The notes under the pieces were generated by a model. That model searched no databases. It had not been told where the DNA came from and saw only the letters and a list, made by a program, of their open reading frames with translations. The position numbers were made by a program, and so were the translations under genes. Positions 47,946 through 54,719 of a stretch of DNA of 64,000 bases are shown here, in pieces (the stretch's first letter is position 1; the number at the start of each line of letters is the position of its first letter). This DNA comes from Hydrogenophaga sp. GTDB taxonomy: Bacteria; Pseudomonadota; Gammaproteobacteria; Burkholderiales; Burkholderiaceae_C. The stretch lies in NCBI RefSeq assembly GCF_025699295.1, contig NZ_JAILWB010000012.1:93946-157945 (forward strand). The letters are read 5' to 3'.

Positions 47946-48028
47946 TGGTGGAGCCGGGGGAAATCGAATCCCCGTCCGTGAGCATTCCCCGGAGGGCCTT
48001 TGAACACGTCGAAACCATTGACGGCCCC
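47946..48028 (-). ncRNA. Internally deleted tmRNA (tRNA-like domain only)
   Basis: 83 nt. The 5' end (GGGGCCG, then TGGTTTCGACG) matches the first ~24 nt of ssrA position by position (E. coli GGGGCTG...TGGATTCGACG). The 3' end (GGACGGGGATTCGATTTCCCC-type T-arm, CGGCTCC-A-CCA) matches ssrA's 3' end. Acceptor pairs include G3-U70, the alanyl-tRNA synthetase determinant. Between them only a ~30-nt interrupted hairpin replaces helix P2, the pseudoknots and the tag reading frame. Confidence 0.75.
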
Positions 48029-48033
48029 ATGTT

Positions 48034-48110
48034 TGGTGGAAAGAGAGGGAGTCGAACCCTCCTCACGGAGCTTGCAAAGCTCTGTCGCCTACCTCGGTAC
48101 ATGCCTCCCC
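48034..48110 (-). tRNA. tRNA-Ala(UGC)
   Basis: Loop TTTGCAA gives UGC. Encoded CCA, discriminator A. The acceptor stem has several G-U pairs, including G3-U70. Confidence 0.88.
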
Positions 48111-48116
48111 GTGTAT

Positions 48117-48205
48117 GCGAATGACCAGGATTCGAACCTGGATTGCGGGCTTCAAAAAGACTGGCCAGTCTGGGTGCCCGAGTGTTACCGTTACACTATC
48201 ATCCT
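48117..48205 (-). other. tRNA-like RNA with a 25-nt anticodon loop
   Basis: D-arm, anticodon stem (CGGGC/GCCCG) and T-arm (CCAGG-TTCGAAT-CCTGG) are normal. The anticodon loop (48151-48175) contains a perfect palindrome AGACTGGCCAGTCT followed by U5, i.e. a terminator-like hairpin. No CCA is encoded. If the insertion were removed the remaining loop TTTTGAA would give UUG (Gln). Confidence 0.5.
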
Positions 48206-48597
48206 AGCAAACGCTACTGTTCTTGGCACTCTCCGGAGTCATTACTGTTTCATTTACGCCAAGTGTCGCATCGTTTGTGTTTTGCGGCCACCAGTAGAAA
48301 GCACGAATGCCGTACGCACACTCACTACTTTCGTATGACCTGATAGCACCAGTCGTCGCACTAGGATTCCTCGTACCTGCCTCACGGCTGGGTTTACCAC
48401 GGTGTTGATCACAACTAGCCTAGTGATACATCAACTCTCTGCGACTGATGCCCTTTACTGAACGCAGGCACGGTTGGAATCGAACCAACATTTCCCGGCT
48501 TAGACCACTTCTTGTCATATAGGCAAGCTTAGGGAATCGAACCCTACTCAGCTAGGCGTGTTACCATATTACACCACGTCTTAGTCCTACGTTGGAT
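48206..48597 (-). other. Protein-free structured region with isolated tRNA arms
   Basis: About 390 nt without a convincing gene. At 48558-48574 lies a D-arm-like GTGTAATATGGTAACAC; at 48530-48546 and 48473-48489 are two perfect T-arms (both with TTCGATT loops) lacking matching acceptor stems and anticodon arms. The downstream half (48206-48460) has several stems, e.g. CTTGGC...GCCAAG and a GTTGA/TCAAC hairpin. It could be a structured RNA or tRNA debris. Confidence 0.4.
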
Positions 48598-48672
48598 TGG
48601 AGTCTCGTGAGGGATTCGAACCCTCGCCCCCAGCATGGCACGCTGGTATGCTACCGCTAACACCAACAAGAC
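48598..48672 (-). tRNA. tRNA-Gly(GCC)
   Basis: Loop GTGCCAT gives GCC. Encoded CCA; discriminator U. Confidence 0.9.
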
Positions 48673-48675
48673 TTA

Positions 48676-48803
48676 CCTGGATCGCTCCCCTACATACCGG
48701 GCATTGAGCTTTTAGCACGATCCAGTTGAGAAGGGCTCGTGGATTGGCCTCTTTATTGTCTGTGCCCACGGCAATTGCGGCAAGCGGTGACTGTTCGGCT
48801 CAC
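48676..48803 (-). pseudogene. Possible frameshifted zinc-ribbon gene
   Basis: From GTG 48803 the frame reads SRTVTACRNCRGH before a stop at 48753-48755. The neighbouring frame, entered by a -1 shift near 48766, continues NKEANPRALLNWIVLKAQCP then VCRGAIQ. Together they would make a CxxC...CxxC ribbon, but there is no stop before tRNA-Gly. A decayed gene or recoding; weak evidence. Confidence 0.25.
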
Positions 48804-49053
48804 GAGTCCCTGTTCGTTTTTGTTACTTCATTTTGAGTTGGGAGGTATGAGGCGGGCACTGTTGCCCGCCCCTTGGGCGTTATGCTTGAAGGTGGGAAAC
48901 GCCGTGGCCTCTTACAAGGCCGAATTCCACGCAATCATTTTATTAGTCTTATCATAAAATTGGGGGCTGCTTCAAAAAGAAGTTGAAGCCTATCCCCGGC
49001 AGTCTTTCCTACAGTCACGGCTGGTTTGTCTAGGCTGGTCCGCCGTCTACCTG
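48804..49053 (-). other. Structured leader/ncRNA region downstream of a strong promoter
   Basis: No gene. Minus-strand transcripts from the 49059-49086 promoter would contain hairpins: GGCTTCAA/TTGAAGC near 48970-48990, GGCC-TTGTAAGA-GGCC near 48905-48925, and GGCGGGCA/TGCCCGCC at 48851-48870. Possibly a stable small RNA or a tRNA-operon leader. Confidence 0.35.
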
Positions 49054-49058
49054 CTCTC

Positions 49059-49086
49059 ATTATACCCTCGCTTCGCTCGATGTCAA
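49059..49086 (-). promoter_or_regulatory. Promoter TTGACA-N16-TATAAT in RNA region
   Basis: Perfect hexamers; it drives the untranslated region and tRNA-Gly(GCC). The spacer has an inverted repeat (CGAGCG / CGAGGG-like). Confidence 0.7.
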
Positions 49087-49106
49087 GGAAGACCGGGGGT
49101 ATTTTT

Positions 49107-49183
49107 TGGAGCCCCGTGCCGGATTCGAACCGGCACCGTCTGGTTGGAAGCCAGAAATGCTATCCGTTGAACACCAACGGGGC
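49107..49183 (-). tRNA. tRNA-Gly(UCC)
   Basis: Loop CTTCCAA gives UCC. Encoded CCA; discriminator U. Confidence 0.9.
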
Positions 49184-49195
49184 TTTCGTGTTTCT

Positions 49196-49222
49196 GAAAA
49201 ATGCTACGAGTGTCAGCATTTT
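49196..49222 (-). terminator. Intrinsic-terminator-like hairpin
   Basis: AAAATGCT / AGCATTTT stem (8 bp, 9-nt loop) ending in a U-run, between the tRNA-like RNA at 49232 and tRNA-Gly(UCC). Stem is A/U-rich, so it may be leaky. Confidence 0.5.
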
Positions 49223-49231
49223 GCATAAGGG

Positions 49232-49348
49232 TCGTTTCGGCAGGAGTCGAACCCACCCTTCCGGGCTATCGACCCGGCGTGCTCAACCTCGATTGGGAGG
49301 TTTTGACCAGGACCCAATCGTCCTTAGTCACCGCTACACTACAAAACG
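49232..49348 (-). other. tRNA-like RNA with a 53-nt D-loop
   Basis: Acceptor CGTTTTG/CGAAACG, D-stem GTGT/GCAC, anticodon stem CCGGG/CCCGG with loop TCGATAG (apparent GAU, but C33), T-arm with TTCGACT. The D-loop (49283-49335) carries a ~44-nt insertion with a perfect CGATTGGG/CCCAATCG hairpin. CCA is not encoded. Confidence 0.5.
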
Positions 49349-49352
49349 GAAG

Positions 49353-49474
49353 AGAGGGCGGAAGGGTTCGAACCTCCGTTTTCCTTATTCAATGCCGTCC
49401 GGACGACAAGGTTGCGTCGGAGAGCAATTACTTCCCCTAAGCTAAGAACGTCCTGCCCATTGGACGACGCCCCC
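49353..49474 (-). other. tRNA-like RNA with a ~57-nt insertion at the anticodon loop
   Basis: Acceptor GGGGGCG/CGCCCTC, a normal D-arm (GTCC/GGAC), T-arm with TTCGAAC. Outer anticodon stem TTCTT pairs with AAGGA, leaving a 4-nt variable loop, if ~57 nt are looped out between them; the inserted part has GGGGA/TCTCC and GACG/CGTC hairpins. No encoded CCA. Confidence 0.45.
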
Positions 49475-49478
49475 ATGT

Positions 49479-49738
49479 TCGGAGCCAGCAGACCGGATTG
49501 GTTACCGATAATAGGACGGTGCAGGCATGATCTCCGCTCGCGTCCGCAGGGTGCTACCCTGTCCTGGTTGATACCCAGGAACCCCGTGGCAGACCCAGAG
49601 AGATTGGGCTTTTCAGCTATGCTCTCCGAGTGTTCTAAACTTCCTCCCGCCTAGCTCTACACAACACGGCGGCTCACGCACGTCTACGCCAGCCTTCCCC
49701 GTGCAGGGCGGTTTTTCATCTGTCGGAAGATGGATGTT
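49479..49738 (-). other. Untranslated structured region between tRNA-Tyr and tRNA-like RNA
   Basis: 260 nt, no gene. Stem-loops read by eye: CATCT-TCCGAC-AGATG, GAGAG...CTCTC, CCTGG-GTATCAA-CCAGG and CAGGG-TAGCA-CCCTG. The third has a seven-base loop like an anticodon arm, but no cloverleaf closes around it. Unassigned RNA. Confidence 0.35.
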
Positions 49739-49826
49739 TGGTGCCGCATCTGTGGATCGAACACAGCGAGGCCCGAAGGCCGCCTGGGTTACAGCCAGGG
49801 CCGTCTCCATAACGGTATACTACGAC
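49739..49826 (-). tRNA. tRNA-Tyr(GUA)
   Basis: Loop CTGTAAC gives GUA; long class II variable arm (CGGCC-TTCG-GGCC), encoded CCA, discriminator A. Acceptor pair 7-66 is a mismatch. Confidence 0.85.
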
Positions 49827-49849
49827 GTTGTACGAATTGGGGCTATCAC

Positions 49850-50744
49850 AAGCTCTCACCCACTTTCCCCCGAAGGGGAGCACCCGTGACCGCCGATATG
49901 TACGTGTCATATACGTGATTAGGCGTCTGTGAATGTAGGGATTAGCTACCTCACGGGCTTCGTCTCTGTTGTTGCCTCTCGACTCTCAACAGCAAGACAT
50001 AATGTGTAGTTCAATCTGTGATCCTTTGGAATGAGCGATCAACCCCTCCGCAGTTACACGTAGCACTTCGAATGCTTAGGACATTCTCCGTACTACCCCT
50101 CGCGGGACTGCCGCTCCCTTTCAGGATTGGCTAGAGACGCTTCTGCCCTACACATTTCCATTTTACAGCACGACGCTGCTTTCCTAAGATCCATTTTCAA
50201 CAATGTTACCATTCGCTGTTGTTCCGGTAAATGAACAAAACCGCTCTAGCCTAAGCAGAACTCCCGTAGTGACTTACGGCCTCTTGCCTTGACCCAATCG
50301 TGTACTTCGGACACGTCACTGTCCTTCCCTACACTCACCCGCCTAGCGATCCCCGCTCCAGTAGACACTGGCCCGAGAATCAACGAGCTTTTCTCTATCG
50401 TGCGGCCCACCCGAAGGTGACCGACTTACCGCCCCAGCCCAGCTAGTCGAAAAGAAAGCATGGGGTTTTCAATGTCCGGAGAACGCGGACATATTCCTTT
50501 GTGGTTTCGTGCCGTTAGCTAGGCGGCTGCCGCTGTTCGCTAACCCGGTGCAACGTTAGACCATCGAGGAATCCTCGACGGAATGCGGAGCCGGGTGGCA
50601 GTCCGATACCACTCCTCGGCAGCAGGGCCGCCGAGTTGAAGGTGATCCCGAGTTGTCGCATCAGCCTCGCGGCCTAGCCAGGGTTTCGCCCCCCAATGGT
50701 CGCTGACTTATCGACCGGGCTTACATCGCCGCTCTGCGGTGATG
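49850..50744 (-). ncRNA. Giant structured RNA, candidate GOLLD class
   Basis: About 0.9 kb without any plausible gene on either strand, transcribed from the promoter at 50750-50777 and ending just before tRNA-Tyr. Many stable hairpins are visible: GTCGAG-GATTC-CTCGA near 50570, GTCCGCG...CGGACA near 50480, CACCTTCGGGTG near 50412, GTGTCCGAAGTACAC near 50310, and CCCCTTCGGGGG near 49873. Length, phage origin and position beside tRNAs fit the GOLLD family (ROOL is the alternative). I could not align it to a consensus, so the class is inference. Confidence 0.55.
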
Positions 50745-50749
50745 GTTCC

Positions 50750-50777
50750 ATTATACCCTCCCAGGTGGAAAGGTCAA
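50750..50777 (-). promoter_or_regulatory. Promoter TTGACC-N16-TATAAT before giant RNA
   Basis: Perfect -10, near-perfect -35. Predicted start ~50743 marks the 5' end of the giant RNA. Confidence 0.7.
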
Positions 50778-50788
50778 GTGGATTCCCG

Positions 50789-50838
50789 AAAAAAAGAGCG
50801 ACCCACCAGCAAGCTGCCGGGCCGTTCACCTTTTCAGG
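50789..50838 (-). ncRNA. Putative ~50-nt small RNA with own promoter and terminator
   Basis: Predicted start ~7 nt after TATAAT (50850-50845); ACCT-GAAA-AGGT hairpin; then CCC-GG-CAGC/GCTG-GT-GGG stem followed, after six bases, by a U7 run (50795-50789). No reading frame. Placed between rIIB and the giant RNA. Confidence 0.5.
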
Positions 50839-50844
50839 TACTAC

Positions 50845-50872
50845 ATTATACACAAGTTTCGGTGTGCGGCAA
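50845..50872 (-). promoter_or_regulatory. Promoter TTGCCG-N16-TATAAT
   Basis: Perfect -10 with the same 16-nt spacing; drives the putative small RNA. Confidence 0.55.
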
Positions 50873-50881
50873 CCACAAAAT

Positions 50882-50902
50882 CGTGATTTCTTTGAAATCA
50901 CG
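50882..50902. repeat. Perfect inverted repeat CGTGATTTC-TTT-GAAATCACG
   Basis: 9-bp arms with a 3-nt loop directly after the rIIB terminator. Could be a second terminator stem or a protein-binding site. Confidence 0.5.
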
Positions 50903-50939
50903 AAAAAAGCAGGACGACACCCGAGGATGCCGCCCTGCC
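50903..50939 (-). terminator. Terminator after rIIB
   Basis: GCAGG...CCTGC stem with G-U pairs and a UCGG loop, ending in U6 (50908-50903), 25 nt after the rIIB stop. Confidence 0.75.
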
Positions 50940-50963
50940 CACACAAGGAGATCAGCTTACGGT

Positions 50964-51890
50964 TTAGAACGGCGTGTCGTCGTCCTCGTAGTCGTCGTAG
51001 AGGTCTTCCTCTTCGTCCTCATCGAGCCAGTTGTCGAAGGGATCCTCTTCCTCGGCAGCCTCGGCCTCGGCCTGACTCAGCGGGTCCGCTGCGAACAGAG
51101 GAGCCTGGAGAATGTCAGTCCTTTCGACCTCACGGATGACCTCGTAGCGGCATACCCGCAGCTTCTCGGCTCCGTCGTAGGGCACGCTCACGGCATCTGC
51201 CGGGTTGACCTTGACGAGCAGGAGACGACCGCTGGACGTGGCCCAGGAGGCAGCGTATCGCTGCGAGCCGACGTGGAAGCCGTTGGAGCAGGAGCGACGA
51301 GCATCGTCGTCCACAAGGTTGCGGGCCATTTCCAGTACCGTACCGGGCGAGTTGTCGAACTGCCCAGAGTGACGGTCGGTGAAGTCGGCGTTGACTCCCT
51401 TGTAGCCCACGAAACAGCCGTCGTCGGTCAGGGCCATGCCCTCGTTTTCGAGAAAGCCATAAAGCTCCTCGACAGCACGGCGGCTGGGGTTCGCCATCAG
51501 GTTTTCCATAAAGGCAACCAGGGGGCGGAAGTCCAGACCTTGCTGGAAGAACATCGTGATCCTCTCAGCGATGGTCGAGTGAACCTGCTCGCCGCCGAAG
51601 AAGACATCGCCGTTCTCGTTGACGGTGACGTTGCCTTCGGAGTACGTCTGGATCGCCTTCGGGATCTCGACAAGGTTCTCCAGGTCGCCCCAGCGTTCCT
51701 CGCGGATCGCTTCCAGGACAAGGTTGTGGTTCGGATGGTTCGCAGCGACAGAGCGAGCCTGACCATCCAGGACGATGGTGATGTTCATGTCCGGGCTAAT
51801 GATCATCGGCGGCTTCTCAGCCACGGTGTCGGTTTGCGGTTGCGGTTGCTCATCAGAGCCACCGCGACGGAAGAGGTTGCGAAAATTCAT
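50964..51890 (-). CDS. rIIB: rIIB-like protein
   Basis: 308 residues. Central segment ELYGFLENEGMALTDDGCFV followed by GYKGVNADFTDRHSGQFDNS and SCSNGFHVGSQRYAASWATS is diagnostic of rIIB proteins (ADP-ribosyltransferase-like GFHVG core). Acidic C-terminal tail of Asp/Glu. In T4, rIIA/rIIB protect against prophage-encoded exclusion. Starts by TAATG overlap with the rIIA stop. Confidence 0.85.
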   Translation of the reverse strand: MNFRNLFRRGGSDEQPQPQTDTVAEKPPMIISPDMNITIVLDGQARSVAANHPNHNLVLEAIREERWGDLENLVEIPKAIQTYSEGNVTVNENGDVFFGGEQVHSTIAERITMFFQQGLDFRPLVAFMENLMANPSRRAVEELYGFLENEGMALTDDGCFVGYKGVNADFTDRHSGQFDNSPGTVLEMARNLVDDDARRSCSNGFHVGSQRYAASWATSSGRLLLVKVNPADAVSVPYDGAEKLRVCRYEVIREVERTDILQAPLFAADPLSQAEAEAAEEEDPFDNWLDEDEEEDLYDDYEDDDTPF

Positions 51891-53854
51891 TACTTGGTCT
51901 CCTTGAGGACGATGTATTCCAGAACATCGTCAAGTTCTGCGTAGCGAAGGTTGATACTTGCCACCAACGGATAGGTGGTCTTGAACACGTCAGTATAGTT
52001 CACGGAAGCGGGCATGTCAAGCCCAAACTGTGAAATAAGTTGGCTCCACTCTCGCGGCGGGTTCTCAGTGTTGAGGAACCGCACCAAGTTCGAGCAGGTA
52101 TCGGAAAGACCATCGATTGCCTGGAGGAAAGCACCGTCGTAGTCGCCCCGGTGGTTGCCGTGCTCCATGACGGCTCGCGTGAAATCATCTGCGGTTTTCA
52201 CGAAGGTTTCCATGTGCGAGCGGGCTTGCGTCTCCAGGTCCGGAAGGTCAAGCTCCTCGCGGAGTTTTTCGTAACGGTTGCAGGGCAGACCGTACACCGT
52301 GTCGTAGCCAAGGCTGTTGGCGATACGCTCCACTTGGGAGGGATCTTGCTCGTAGCCGTTCCAGACAACCTTGTACCCCTTACGCTTGACAGCGATTGCC
52401 TTATCGGTAACCACGTCGTCAGAGTCGATACTCTTCCACTTCTCGCTCAGTCGGTCGCGGTACCCACAGTTGAGTTCCTTGACGAAAGTGCGAGTGCCGC
52501 CAGCACCGCCGCCATTGTGATTGCGAGGAGCGTCCGGGATTTCCGTAAGCTTGATCGCGGGCTTGCCGAGGATCTTGGCGAAACGCTGGGGCTTTTCGAT
52601 AACCGCAAGGTAGTAGACAGCCGATTGGCGACCAGCCTGACGATCAGCGTCCCGCTGCGTGCGGATCCAGTGACGCAGGTTGTTCTTGAGCTTCTGACGA
52701 ATCTTGCCGGTGTCTTCCACGTCCGCCTCGACAAAGACGTAACGAGTAGTCGCACTAGGACGCAGACTGTCGTTGAAGCGATCATAGCCGACGAACAGCT
52801 TGTCGCCGCGACGAAGCTCCAGCTTGAGCAGCTTGTAGGTGTCCTTGCGTTCGGCAGGAACCGCCTTGCCGACCACCGGGATCTCCAAGAGGTTAGTGAA
52901 TTGCTTGAGAGCGATCAGCTTTTCGAGCAGCGTATCACAGTGGCCCAGGGAATCCTGGATTTCCTTGATCGCAGCATCTTGGGCGTCGTTGATACGAGCC
53001 TGGAGGTAAGCAACAGTAACGTCATTGTACTGCAACTCCTCACGGCTGATGGCGGGCTGACACTCGCCAACGGGAACGTGGAGAACAAGCTCACCCTCAC
53101 GTCCCAGCTTGTGCGTGAACTTGCCACGGTCGGCTCGGTAGCAAACGTTACCCATAACCACGCTGACCTTGCCAGCGGCTTGGGCGTCCCCGTTGTAGAT
53201 CTCCCAGCCGTCGCCAGTCATGGCGGGCTTGGGGTCGGGGAATTCGATCACCGCTCCGGTCAGGTTCGGCTTGACGCGGAAGAAACGATAAACCTTTTCG
53301 GCCTTCGTTTTGAATTCCCACTCGTCACCGGGCTTGATGTCCATGCGGACCTCGATGCCATCGGCCTCTTCGGTGGGCTCGTCGGTGAGAAGGGCGATGC
53401 GGGGCTCTCCGTTTTCCTTGAAAGCAGAGTAAGTGCGGGCTCTGCCATTCAGGTAAGCAGTTACCGCAAACATATCTGTGTAAGCGAAAGGAGATTTCGA
53501 GCCAAGACCGAAACCGCCCGTCGTGACTTCGGATTCGCGGTTCAGCGACTCGAAGTAGACAGTGTAGACGTTGATGATCTGTTCTTCGCTAAGGCTAACG
53601 CCGTAGTCCCGAATCGAGAAGTAGGGGTTCATCGAGTTCGGCAGATGAACGTCGAACGGCATGTCCTCGCGGCCAGCCATCGTGTGAGCGTCCGCTGCGT
53701 TGGTCGAAAGCTCACGAATGATGGCAGTAATGACATCGGTGTAGAGCTTGGACGACAGGATCTCGAACGCACCAGCGTTGGCCGCAATGCGGAATCCCTG
53801 CTCCTGGAACGTGCCGGATCGTTCGGCAACCCGTTGGTCTTCGGTAATCTTCAT
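51890..53854 (-). CDS. rIIA: rIIA-like protein (GHKL ATPase fold)
   Basis: 654 residues. GHKL ATP-binding boxes near the N-terminus: IIRELSTNAADAHTMAG (N box), SIRDYGVSLSEEQI (G1) and GGFGLGSKSPFAYTD (G2). The C-terminal half is less conserved with charged linkers. Functions with rIIB, probably at the membrane, to limit abortive infection. Upstream promoter at 53911-53938. Confidence 0.87.
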   Translation of the reverse strand: MKITEDQRVAERSGTFQEQGFRIAANAGAFEILSSKLYTDVITAIIRELSTNAADAHTMAGREDMPFDVHLPNSMNPYFSIRDYGVSLSEEQIINVYTVYFESLNRESEVTTGGFGLGSKSPFAYTDMFAVTAYLNGRARTYSAFKENGEPRIALLTDEPTEEADGIEVRMDIKPGDEWEFKTKAEKVYRFFRVKPNLTGAVIEFPDPKPAMTGDGWEIYNGDAQAAGKVSVVMGNVCYRADRGKFTHKLGREGELVLHVPVGECQPAISREELQYNDVTVAYLQARINDAQDAAIKEIQDSLGHCDTLLEKLIALKQFTNLLEIPVVGKAVPAERKDTYKLLKLELRRGDKLFVGYDRFNDSLRPSATTRYVFVEADVEDTGKIRQKLKNNLRHWIRTQRDADRQAGRQSAVYYLAVIEKPQRFAKILGKPAIKLTEIPDAPRNHNGGGAGGTRTFVKELNCGYRDRLSEKWKSIDSDDVVTDKAIAVKRKGYKVVWNGYEQDPSQVERIANSLGYDTVYGLPCNRYEKLREELDLPDLETQARSHMETFVKTADDFTRAVMEHGNHRGDYDGAFLQAIDGLSDTCSNLVRFLNTENPPREWSQLISQFGLDMPASVNYTDVFKTTYPLVASINLRYAELDDVLEYIVLKETK

Positions 53855-53910
53855 GTTTCTCCGTTGTGTGTTGTGGGGACGTGTGTGGCGTCCCCGCCTT
53901 GTGTAGTTAC

Positions 53911-53938
53911 ATTATAGCTCCACAAGGCCAGATGTCAA
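53911..53938 (-). promoter_or_regulatory. Promoter TTGACA-N16-TATAAT before rIIA
   Basis: Perfect hexamers; leaves a leader of about 50 nt with a CGGAGAAAC ribosome site, unlike the leaderless set. Confidence 0.72.
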
Positions 53939-53954
53939 GCTGATTTCGGATTTT

Positions 53955-54401
53955 TCAGCCGCCGATGCTGGGCCTCATCTGCTCGCCACAATAGTCGCCA
54001 GCCAGTGCGTCTCGCACTCGTGCTGAGACATCCTCGAAAGAGTACATGGCAACTTGGTACAAGTTGAAGTCGCCGGTCTCCTCGTCGTCTTCCAGCATCC
54101 TGTCTTTTCTGGCTTTTGCAATGAGTTCCACGGTGATCATTTCAGGATCAACATGGTTGCCGTCGTCAGCATAATCGCCAGCAATGACGATACGGTCACC
54201 CGCCCAGGAACCGATGATCGGATGGTCGGAGTGAAGATCGCCGCCGCCTCGACCATTGCCGTCCGCCAGGAGTACGGCCAGCCCCATCATGGTGCCGTCA
54301 GCAGAGGAACCGAATTCCATAAGCTTGAGGCCATCGCCCATGCGGTGCGGGTGAAGGTACTGCTTCTTGTCAACGTTCACGACGTAGTAGTATTGTCCCA
54401 T
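53955..54401 (-). CDS. Conserved-type hypothetical protein
   Basis: 148 residues from ATG 54401. Opening MGQYYYVVNVDKKQYLHPHR followed by MGDGLKLMEFGSSADGTM recurs in phage and bacterial proteins of unknown function; DYADDGNH and GGGDLHSDHPIIGSWAGD are also typical. Start overlaps the upstream stop. Confidence 0.68.
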   Translation of the reverse strand: MGQYYYVVNVDKKQYLHPHRMGDGLKLMEFGSSADGTMMGLAVLLADGNGRGGGDLHSDHPIIGSWAGDRIVIAGDYADDGNHVDPEMITVELIAKARKDRMLEDDEETGDFNLYQVAMYSFEDVSARVRDALAGDYCGEQMRPSIGG

Positions 54402-54682
54402 TAGGCTGCGTCCCAAGATTCTACAGAAAAGATGAGTTCGAGTTCTTCGCCGTCGTCCCACGTCCACTTATGAGCGTGAAAGCCACCGCAAGAAACACTA
54501 GTGTTCGGACGTTCATTGGCTGCCGCTTGCTCCAGGAGGCTCTTGGCCTCCTGCATGAGCCGACGCACAGAAGGTACGTGGGCGTTTGTCCCCATGCCCC
54601 ATGTCCAGTTGACGTGTAGCATGTGCTCGTGGCAGGCCCGGAAATTGAAGTTCCGGAGGATCTGTTCGATGCGTTCGTCCAT
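54401..54682 (-). CDS. Hypothetical protein
   Basis: 93 residues from ATG 54682, which lies 9 nt beyond a -10 box with the CAGTGTC word. Contains HMLHVNWTWGMGTNAHVPSV and KWTWDDGEELELIF. Unknown family. Confidence 0.6.
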   Translation of the reverse strand: MDERIEQILRNFNFRACHEHMLHVNWTWGMGTNAHVPSVRRLMQEAKSLLEQAAANERPNTSVSCGGFHAHKWTWDDGEELELIFSVESWDAA

Positions 54683-54691
54683 GACACTGAC

Positions 54692-54719
54692 AGTATAGCC
54701 TCTATCGCAGGATAGGCAA
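54692..54719 (-). promoter_or_regulatory. Promoter TTGCCT-N16-TATACT
   Basis: Overlaps the 3' end of the Thg1-like gene; drives 54682 with a ~3-nt leader. Confidence 0.55.

Noticed and set aside
48206..48290. A tag-like reading (…HLA-stop) and a CTTGGC/GCCAAG stem suggesting the missing tmRNA tag piece
   Set aside because: No acceptor or T-arm connects it to the mini-tmRNA, order is wrong for a permuted two-piece tmRNA, and the peptide lacks a typical ALAA-type end.
49479..49738. RNase P RNA, because of a GGAGGAAGT stretch and an ACAGA-like element
   Set aside because: The two elements are in the wrong order and the other conserved RNase P blocks are missing.
49850..50744. Group I intron in a tRNA
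   Set aside because: No P/Q/R/S core sequences were found and flanking tRNA-Tyr is intact.
50739..53917. Long plus-strand open frames (401 and 625 codons) opposite rIIB and rIIA
   Set aside because: They mirror the codon-position bias of the minus-strand rII genes, have low-complexity Val/Arg/Leu composition, and the rII products on the other strand have clear domain motifs.
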